This document shows, piece by piece, positions 1 to 5,392 of a stretch of 5,392 nucleotides of DNA. Source of the stretch: Planctomycetaceae bacterium (lineage in GTDB: Bacteria; Planctomycetota; Planctomycetia; Pirellulales; Thermoguttaceae). The position numbers were made by a program, and so were the translations under genes. A model generated the notes under the pieces. That model was not told where the DNA came from. It searched no databases and saw only the letters and a program-made list of their open reading frames with translations. The stretch is from positions 1-5,392 of the forward strand of contig JAISBG010000499.1 of NCBI GenBank assembly GCA_031266315.1, read 5' to 3'. Numbering within the stretch: position 1 is the first letter of the stretch; every line of letters begins with the position of its first letter.

Positions 1-1
1 G

Positions 2-250
2 CCGGTTCCGGCGACACCCGAACCAGTTCCGGCAACACCCGCGCCAGTTCCGGCGACACCGGAATCAGTTCCGGCAACGCCCGAACCAGTTCCGGCAACA
101 CCCGAACCAGTTCCAGCAACACCCGCGCCAGTTCCGGCAACACCGGAACCGGTTCCAGCGACACCCGAACCAGTTCCGGCAACACCCGAACCAGCTCCGG
201 CAGCACCCGCGCCGGTTCCAGCAACACTCGAACCGGTTCCGGCAACATCG
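2..250 (+). repeat. 21-bp tandem repeat encoding PVPATPE heptads
   Basis: About twelve 21-bp units in a row encode PVPATPE or close variants (PVPATPA, SVPATPE, PAPAAPA, PVPATLE, ending PVPATS). The units start at 2, 23, 44, 65, 86, 107, 128, 149, 170, 191, 212 and 233. The array is cut by the left edge and may be longer. Many differences between units are synonymous third-base changes (ccg/cca, gcg/gca, ccc/ccg), so the protein pattern is kept while the DNA drifts. Such Pro-rich, low-complexity stretches usually form an extended flexible stalk or spacer, for example across the envelope. The array joins the folded part of the protein at about base 254. Confidence 0.95.
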
Positions 251-3200
251 GTAACTTCTGAGTTGAAAACAACTTATGATCCCAAAAAGAGTTTAATTCG
301 TCTTGCGCATCCTGAAGTTGCCGCGCGGCTTGGGTTGACCGATGTCCAGCGGGCGGAAGTTCAACGGCTTCTTGTGCTCCGTTCTCAGGAACTCGCCAAA
401 GCACCGGAAAATCAATGGGCAACCGTTATTGAGCAAAGTGAACAGAAACTCGCCGACATTTTGACTCCGGCACAAAAAGTGTTGTTGCTCAAAGTTTTCA
501 GCGAAAAAACAATTCGTTTCATTTTCAAATATCAAGGTTGGGCGGATGTTCTCCAATGGTTCGCCGAACAAGTTGGTTTGCAACTCGTTATGGACACTCC
601 GCCGCCCGGTTCGTTTAACTACGCCGATCAACGCGATTATACGCCGTCCGAAGCAATTGATTTGCTCAACAGCGTGTTGCAAACCAAAGGTTATACGTTG
701 ATTCGGAACGATAAAATGTTGATGCTTTTCGATCTGAAACGGGGAAAAATTCCGATTCAGTTTTTGCCCAAATTAAAACCGGAAGATTTGAATGAACGCG
801 GAACGTTTGAATACACTTCTGTTATTTTTCCGTTGGAACGCCGTAACCGCGCCGATGTGATTCAGGCGTTGGAACCTTTCAAAGGAGCGTTTTGTCAAAT
901 TATTCCGATGCCGGGCAACTCCCTGATTATTACCGATACTGCCGGAACACTCCTTGTTCTCCAGAAGGTGATTGAATCGGTGGAAAATCCGGCACCACCA
1001 AGCGCGCCGCCAACTCCCAGTTCACCTCCGCCACCGCCGGTTTGGAAAACATACAAAGTTGAAAAGAATGACCCCGCCAAACTCGAAACTATTTTCAAGG
1101 AATTTTTTCCGACAGGTAAATCTATTCGGATCGGAAATTCAAGAGAAATTCATATTTTTGTTACCGAACCGGAACATTTGCAGATTGATACCGTTTTCAA
1201 AATGCTCGAAGCCGACAGCGGGGCACCGAATGGGGAATTGATTCTTGCCAGTTATTCGATCACGCCTTATCTTGACGCGACGCCGTCGCAATTCTGGCGG
1301 CTCGGACGAATGCGGCGCGGTCTTGGTACGGTAACTCAGGCAACTTCGGCAACTCCGACAATTCCTGCAACATCGGCAATTCCGGCAACGTTACAAAATC
1401 CGTATGATAATTCGTTGACTATCGGCAAGGAAATTATCAATGTTCTCAAAGCATCGTTTCCCGCCGCCGTCGTTTCCGAAACACCGGTTGCGAATAATAT
1501 TGTTGTTTTAGCGTTACAGGCGGAGCAAGAAAAAATCAAAGTGTTTTTTGAATCGCTCAAGCAAACGCCGCAGCCGGAAGACGAACCGGTTGCCAAACTG
1601 TACAAGTTTGTCGATAAAACCAAGAAAATGAACGCCGAAACATTAAAACAACTTCAATCGGTTGTTCCCGCCGGCGTGTTTTCGCTGGATGACGAACAGG
1701 GACAAATCCTTGTTGTCGCCACCGCCAAGGAGCAGGAAATGCTCGCTAAAGCCGTTACGGAATTGGAAACGGCGGCAGCACCAGAAGCGGACAAAATTAT
1801 TGTTTCATACCGATTGCCGGTTTCCAGCGCAACACGGTTTTCAGCGATGCTTAAACAACTCGTTACAAAAAAAGAACTCGAAGATATTGTGGAGCTGCGC
1901 GATACCAAACAAGGATTCGTAACAGTTTGGGCAACAGCAAAGCAGCATGAATTGATTCAAAGGCTGTACGATGAAGTTGCCGGACGAAAAAAGTCCGCCG
2001 ATTCGAAAGTTGCCCAATCAGCGGAACCGGTTCTTGGTGTTTATCCCATGCTTCACGGTTACGCTTATACCGCGCAACTTGTTCTTACCAACATGATGAC
2101 CGGAGCGGATTTTTCTTACGACCCGCGAACAAACGCCGTGATTGCGGTTGCAACGCCGGATATTCAGGAAATCATCAAAAAAGCGGTCGGGGAACTTGAT
2201 AAAAATATCAACGACGATATCGCGTTTATTGTACTGAAAAAGGAACTTCAAGCGGATATGTTACGGCAATTAACACGAATTGCGCCGCATAGTGTTCTCG
2301 TTCAGAGCCGCCGGAATTCGCAGATTATTGCAACAGGACCCAAAGAAGAACTCGATAAAATCAAAGCCGTTTTAACCGCAAGCGAAACCGCATCGGCAAC
2401 GAAAGAGGAAATTGTTGTCCACACACTTCAAACGGCGGCTCCTTCGACTGTTCTTGCTGTTCTTGCCGATGTTTTCCCGGAAGTCAAAGCAACAGTCAAT
2501 GCCGTCAATAATCAGATTATCTTACAAATGAGCAGTGATTGGAAGGAACCGGTTACGGTGTTGCTCAGTCAATTGGACGGCGCAACGGAATTTATTCCGG
2601 TCAAAAAAACACCGTCTCCACAATTGCTCCAATCCATTAAAACCATTGCTCCGCGCGCAACAGTTATTGTCGATCAGGAAAACGCTCAAATTTTGGTACA
2701 GGGTGCGGTCAAAGAAGTTGAAAACATCAAAAAGATTATTCAACAGTCGGAAACGGCGGTACCGATTGCCGAAGAAGTTTACGTTCACACCTTCAAACAG
2801 GTTTATCCGTATTATGTTGTTACGATATTGCGTGAAATTTATCCTGAAGTCAAAGTGTCCGGCTATCCGTCACATAATCAACTCATGGTTCGTTTCCAAC
2901 CGGAGCTGAAAGAAAAGATTGTTGATTTATTCAACCAGATGGACGGCGACATTGTTTTTATTCCGCTTAAAAAACAACTTCCCGATGAGTTACGAAATTC
3001 GTTTCCAAGTATTGCGCCTTATGCCGTAACAATATTCGATGCGAAAAATTCACAGTTGATGGTTTATGGACCGAAACCGGATGTAGAAAAGATTCAGAAA
3101 ATTGTTACGGCGTCGGAAGCCGCCGCGCCGGTGGACGAAGAGGTTTACGTTCATACATTTAAACAAGCGGTTCCTTACTATGCCGCCGCGATTGTTCGGG

Positions 3201-5392
3201 AAATTTATCCCGAAGTCAAAATGGCGGGGTATCCGACCGCCAACCAATTAACGTTGCGGATTCGTCCTGAGATGAAAGAGAAAATTCAAAAACTTCTCGA
3301 AGATATGGACGGCGACATTGTTTTCGTACCGTTAAAAAAAGCGTTGACAACAGAACTTCAAACTATTTTCCAGAGGGTCGCTCCGTATGCAACGGTAATT
3401 GCCGACCAACAGAACGCTTTGGCAATGATTTATGGTTCCAAACCTGATGTTGAAAAAATTCAGAAAATTATCGCAACATCGGAAACCGCAACACCGATTG
3501 CCGAAGAAATAATCGTTCATAATTTGAAAAATGTCGGTTCGTCTGCGGTTGTTCCGATTCTCAAGGAAATTTATCCTGATGCAAAAATTACCGACGATGC
3601 CGAAAATGGGCGGCTTGTTCTTCGTATCCGACCGGATCAAAAGAATGCGTTGACGTTGTTGCTCGCTCAACTTGATGCCGCCGACCCCGACAAAGAGAAA
3701 CGATATTTCAAAGCGTATCCGATTGAAACCGGTTTTTATCCCGTTCGGCGCGGCAGAGAACAATACACAACCAATATGCCGCTTGATTATATTCAAGAGT
3801 TGCAAAAATTGGTTCCGCGAGCCAGAATTGCGTTGGACGAAAATTCGCAACAGTTAATTGTTTGGGGAACGGAAGAGGAACACAAAGCGGTTGAAGCGGC
3901 GGTGAAGACGTTTTCAAACGATGGAAAAGATAAACGTTACGGACGTTTTCCGCTTCGGCGGGCTGATCCTTATACGATTATGTCGATTGTTCGCCGAATG
4001 TTTCCGACGGTGATTCCGACTTATGATTATTACGGTCAGAGTTTGATTGTCGAAGGACATCCGCGTTTGTTGGAAAAAGTTACAGAATTGATTGAAACAC
4101 TTGATCCGTCGGAACCTTCCGTCAACGATCCGACAGTCCGGTTTTATGTTCTGCAATCAGAGCCAACGCCGGTTCTTGTTCAAGGGTTGCAGCGGCTTGT
4201 TCCGACCGCAATGATTACGCCGGACAAGGACGCGAAACAGATTATGGTGATTGCCAAACCTGATGAACAAAAAATCATCGAAGCCAATGTCAAGGCGATT
4301 GTTGCAACATTTACGGCTCCCGAAGAACCGATGCTGTTCATTTATCCGGCAACACAGGATCAACGTGAACGGCTTGAAGCGTTTATTAAAACGGCGGCGC
4401 GGGATTTGAAGGGGGTTGCGGTGGTGCCGGATAAATCGCCGAATCAGATTTCCGTGTGGGCGAAGCCGTCGGAACATCAACTTATCGCAACGATTTTGAA
4501 GCAAATGGAAGAGAACAAAGCGAGTGAACCGTTACGACAACTCAAAGTGTTCCAAATGTCCATTGGCGATATGACCACCGCACAGGAAATTTTGCAAGTT
4601 TCGCATCCCGACGCAACTCTGTTTTCCGACAAGCAAGGCAACCGCTTACTCGTTTGGGCAACACCGGAAGAACTTGAAAAAGTTACGAAAACATTGACCG
4701 TACAGGGCAACCTTGACAGCCGTCAGATGTTGGCGTATCCGGTTGCCGGAGTGAAGCCGGAAACATTGTTGAAAGTGATTCAAGATGTTTTTCAAGGGCT
4801 TAAAATAACGCCGGAACCGCAAAGCCGACGGATTCTTGTTTGGGCAACACCGGAAGAGCATGTTAAAGTTGCGGAAATTGTCGAACAGGCAAACAAAGAA
4901 TCCGAACCGGATTCGGAACTTGCCGAAAAATTTGTTGCGTATTCGGCGGCGAATCTTGATTCCCGAATGATTACCGGATTGTTCAAAGCGATGATTCCCG
5001 ATGCCGATGTTTACGCGGACACCGACGCGGAAAAAATTACGGTTCGGGCAAGAACACGCGATCATATTCGTATCAGGGAATTATTTGAACAACTCCGGGA
5101 AAAAGATGAACGTTTTCGTCCGGTCTTGGCGGTTTATTCGATTGGCGATACAGACCCGGTGATGATTGAGGCGTTGCTCCGCAATCAACTCAAAGAAGCG
5201 GAATCAATGTCGTCCGATGATTTAGTGGAACGGCTTAGTTGGTCTTATTATTACGAGCGAATGCCTTGGTACGGAAATTACAACCGGCAGACAACCAAGA
5301 AGAAAGGTTATTTCAAAGTTGATCCGCAAACGCAGGCGGCTTATGTTTTTACCAACGGCGACGCGCAAAAGGAAGTTGCTGACGCGATTAAA
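2..5392 (+). CDS. Giant multi-domain protein with tandem secretin N-domain-like modules (partial at both ends)
   Basis: The frame starting at base 2 is open for 1797 codons to the last base. No start codon can be assigned because coding sequence already runs in at the left edge, and no stop is seen. Domain order by window residue is: Pro-rich heptad repeat 1-83; LTxxQ helical segment 85-170; N0/STN-like domain 171-246; about 22 beta-alpha modules of secretin N1 type from 269 to the end. Most modules follow one plan: a beta strand, a helix, a 'P.A.I..D...' strand, a strand such as QILV or LLVWATPEE, and a closing helix ending near LD or E-rich linkers. In GspD/PilQ-type secretins such domains stack into periplasmic rings below an outer-membrane barrel. 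Here the number is far larger and no barrel motif is seen. Only one cysteine occurs (residue 298). An elongated exported scaffold is inferred; the true function is unknown. A secretin barrel downstream of the window is not excluded. Confidence 0.93.
254..511 (+). other. Helical segment with two LTxxQ motifs (Spy/CpxP-like)
   Basis: Residues 85-170 of the open frame are predicted mainly helical. They contain LTDVQ (bases 335-349), followed by a charged amphipathic stretch (RAEVQRLLVLRSQEL), and then LTPAQ (bases 461-475) preceded by EQKLADI. Two LTxxQ motifs flanking a helical stretch are the hallmark of the Spy/CpxP (LTXXQ) family of periplasmic proteins, which bind unfolded or misfolded protein. 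The spacing of 42 residues between motifs is shorter than I would expect in full-length Spy, so this is a reduced or merely similar domain. It supports an extracytoplasmic location but does not prove chaperone activity. Confidence 0.55.
512..739 (+). other. N0/STN-like short domain
   Basis: Residues 171-246 read as an N0-type (secretin and TonB short, STN) domain. An entry strand (IRFIFKYQG) leads to the helix WADVLQWFAEQVGLQLVMD, then a loop with PPPGSFNY and the strand and helix YTPSEAIDLLNSVLQTKGY, then the strands TLIRNDKMLMLFDL. The pattern 'helix, GLqlv, strand, tp.EAld.lL...gl.y...n..l.i' is typical of the domain that begins secretins and FecA-type receptors. It stands directly before the first N1-like module, the same N0-N1 order as in GspD, PilQ and related secretins. 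The assignment comes from motif recall only. Confidence 0.65.
806..988 (+). other. First secretin N1-like module (module 1)
   Basis: Residues 269-329 show the Secretin_N/NolW plan: strand SVIFPLERR, helix NRADVIQALEPF, strand CQIIPMPG, then NSLIITDTAGTLLVLQKVIESVE. The 'N.LIITD.......v..lI..vd' ending is the most recognisable part of secretin N1 domains. The module holds the only cysteine of the window (base 893). A short connector (bases 740-805) separates it from the N0-like domain. Confidence 0.7.
989..1042 (+). other. Proline-rich linker
   Basis: Residues 330-347 are almost only Pro, Ala, Ser and Thr, including a run of five prolines before VWKTYKVEK. The segment sits between modules 1 and 2 and probably decouples the N0-N1 head from the long module array. 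It is not in heptad register with the array at bases 2-250. Confidence 0.85.
1043..2029 (+). other. Diverged N1-like modules 2-5
   Basis: Four modules can be told apart. Module 2 (1043-1219) has YKVEKNDPAKLETIFKEFFP and IHIFVTEPEHLQID. Module 3 (1235-1579) has SYSITPYLD, an inserted Ala/Thr/Pro stretch, then VLKASFPAAVVSE and NIVVLALQAEQEKIKVFFE. Module 4 (1592-1786) has LYKFVDKTKKMNAETLKQL, VVPAGVFSLDDEQGQILVV and a closing helix. Module 5 (1793-2029) has ISYRLP-like VSYRLPVSS, a helix, then VTVWATAKQHELIQRLYDEV and a Lys/Ser-rich linker. Similarity among them is limited to the beta-alpha pattern and the 'ilvvAt..eq..i' strand-helix, so they look like old duplications. Boundaries are approximate. 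Confidence 0.65.
1328..1399 (+). other. Ala/Thr/Pro/Ser-rich insert inside module 3
   Basis: Residues 443-466 (TVTQATSATPTIPATSAIPATLQNP region) are low complexity with imperfectly repeated 'gcaa(c/t)(a)tcggcaa(t/c)tcc' DNA. They interrupt module 3 between its first strand (following SQFWRLGRMRRG) and its helix. The composition (PAT, AT, IP) echoes the PVPATPE stalk at the left edge, so a common origin by slippage or copying is possible, but the unit is not the same. Confidence 0.6.
2771..3136 (+). repeat. Repeat unit 3 of the 122-residue array
   Basis: The A half starts EEVYVHTFKQVYPYY and contains REIYPEVKVSGYP and NQLMVRFQPELKEK. The B half starts at DIVFIPLKKQL and contains SIAPYAVTIFDAKNSQLMVYG, then KPDVEKIQKIVTASEAAAPVD. 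Bases 2939-2958 match bases 3305-3324 of the next unit exactly, 366 bases apart, which fixes the register of the duplication. Confidence 0.88.
3137..3502 (+). repeat. Repeat unit 4 of the 122-residue array
   Basis: The closest relative of unit 3: it begins EEVYVHTFKQAVPYY, contains REIYPEVKMAGYP and NQLTLRIRPEMKEKI, then MDGDIVFVPLKKAL, RVAPYATVIADQQNA and SKPDVEKIQKIIATSETATPIA. Where the two units differ in DNA, many changes are synonymous, so the duplication is not very recent and the protein sequence has been under selection. Confidence 0.88.
3503..3934 (+). other. Fifth A/B pair, diverged, with an insertion in its B half
   Basis: The A half (3503-3700) still starts EEIIVHNLKNV and keeps KEIYPDAKI and RLVLRIRPDQK, so it belongs to the same series as the 122-residue units. 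The B half (3701-3934) departs: RYFKAYPIETGFYPV is followed by a basic and aromatic loop (RRGREQYTTNM) before the helix LDYIQELQKLVP, and then QQLIVWGTEEEHKAVEAAV. The pair is 144 residues long, mainly through this loop and the linkers. It marks the transition from the regular array to the single diverged modules. Confidence 0.7.
3935..5122 (+). other. Six further N1-like modules (16-21)
   Basis: Successive modules of 65-68 residues can be laid out at 3935-4129, 4130-4327, 4328-4531, 4532-4726, 4727-4927 and 4928-5122. Shared landmarks are a first strand (GRFPLRR, VRFYVLQS, MLFIYPAT, LKVFQMS, MLAYPVAG, KFVAYSAA), a helix, a 'P.A....D' turn and a strand-helix (QSLIVEGHPRLLEKV, KQIMVIAKPDEQKI, NQISVWAKPSEHQL, NRLLVWATPEELEKV, RRILVWATPEEHVKV, EKITVRARTRDHIRI). 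The last landmark is the best evidence that all share one fold. Modules 19 and 20 share a 20-base identical stretch. Linkers are acidic or Ser/Pro-containing. Confidence 0.75.
5123..5392 (+). other. Module 22 with aromatic insertion, cut by window end
   Basis: This module begins with the strand VLAVYSIGDTD and the helix PVMIEALLRNQLKEAE. It then has an unusual stretch LVERLSWSYYYERMPWYGNY rich in Tyr and Trp, a basic turn (RQTTKKK), and the strand-helix YFKVDPQTQAAYVFTNGDAQKEVADAI typical of the other modules. The window ends inside the closing helix. The inserted loop makes this copy longer than its neighbours. Coding continues beyond the window, so the C-terminal part of the protein is unknown. 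Confidence 0.65.

Larger units (their letters stand above)
2030..3502 (+). repeat. Tandem array of four two-module units of about 122 residues
   Basis: Four consecutive units, each made of an A module and a B module, run without a gap: 2030-2404 (125 residues), 2405-2770 (122), 2771-3136 (122) and 3137-3502 (122). A modules begin EE-V/I-V-H-T-F/L-K/Q and carry E-I-Y-P-E-V-K and a strand such as NQLMVRF. They end in DMDG or similar. B modules begin with a strand like DIVFIPLKK, then a helix, IAPYA-T-V-I, a QNA/NSQ-Q-I/L strand and the helix KPDVEKIQKI. Each unit closes with a short hinge (ASETAS, QSETAV, ASEAAA, TSETAT). Units 3 and 4 are the most alike, also at DNA level. The first unit (VLGVYPMLHGYAYTAQL) is the most diverged. 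The regularity suggests growth by duplication of a module pair. Confidence 0.88.

Noticed and set aside
2..250. Regular 21-bp repeats as a possible CRISPR array or non-coding satellite
   Set aside because: Units are directly adjacent with no unique spacers, the period is a multiple of three, and the differences are mostly synonymous in the same frame that stays open through the whole window. It is coding sequence.
590..592. In-frame ATG as a possible translation start of a shorter gene
   Set aside because: It falls in the middle of the N0-like domain, and coherent coding sequence (the LTxxQ segment and heptad repeats) continues upstream in the same frame to the left edge.
2535..2909. 124-codon + strand open frame in another reading (also 972-1241, 1662-1922 and 3672-3857)
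   Set aside because: Overlaps the main frame, is rich in Arg, Lys and Ser without domain features, and starts inside a module with no visible ribosome binding site. It is a shadow.
3332..3850. 172-codon open frame on the minus strand (and similar minus-strand frames at 293-682, 4157-4504 and 4646-5065)
   Set aside because: They lie wholly opposite the long + strand frame and read as Arg/Phe/Asn-rich low-information protein, as expected from the complement of a Lys/Glu/Asp/Gln-rich gene. They show no recognisable domain, and the repeated modules give similar shadows each time.
5123..5392. A C-terminal secretin barrel beginning near the window end
   Set aside because: The stretch still shows the strand-helix pattern of an N1-like module and lacks the hydrophobic, Gly-rich barrel motifs of secretins. 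A barrel further downstream cannot be judged.

Overview
The window lies entirely inside one very large protein-coding gene on the + strand. Reading from base 2, all 1797 codons to base 5392 are open, with no stop. The start codon lies upstream of the window and the stop downstream, so both ends of the protein are missing. I found no second gene, RNA gene, promoter, terminator or mobile element. Open frames in the other five readings are shadows of this gene.

Layout, in order: (1) bases 2-250, a 7-residue Pro/Val/Ala/Thr/Glu repeat (consensus PVPATPE, about 12 copies); (2) bases 254-511, a helical segment with two LTxxQ motifs (LTDVQ and LTPAQ), similar in layout to Spy/CpxP proteins; (3) bases 512-739, a domain resembling the secretin N0/STN short domain; (4) bases 806-2029, five diverged beta-alpha modules of the secretin N1 (Secretin_N/NolW) type, interrupted by a proline linker and an Ala/Thr/Pro-rich insert; (5) bases 2030-3502, a regular array of paired modules, three of whose four units are exactly 122 residues; (6) bases 3503-5392, a more diverged module series that continues past the window end. 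I count about 22 N1-like modules, the last one cut. Known secretins such as GspD or PilQ carry only a few N-domains before a C-terminal beta-barrel. No barrel is visible here.

The combination of a proline-rich stalk, an LTxxQ helical segment, an N0-like domain and many secretin-type short domains recalls large proteins of Planctomycetes (Pirellulales-like), often annotated as type II/III secretion system short domain proteins. The base composition is moderate, roughly half GC, so a planctomycete of moderate GC is my best guess. This rests on recall of the family, not on a search. The gene probably encodes an exported, elongated scaffold or ring-forming protein of the periplasm or cell surface. 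Its partners and substrate cannot be deduced from the window.
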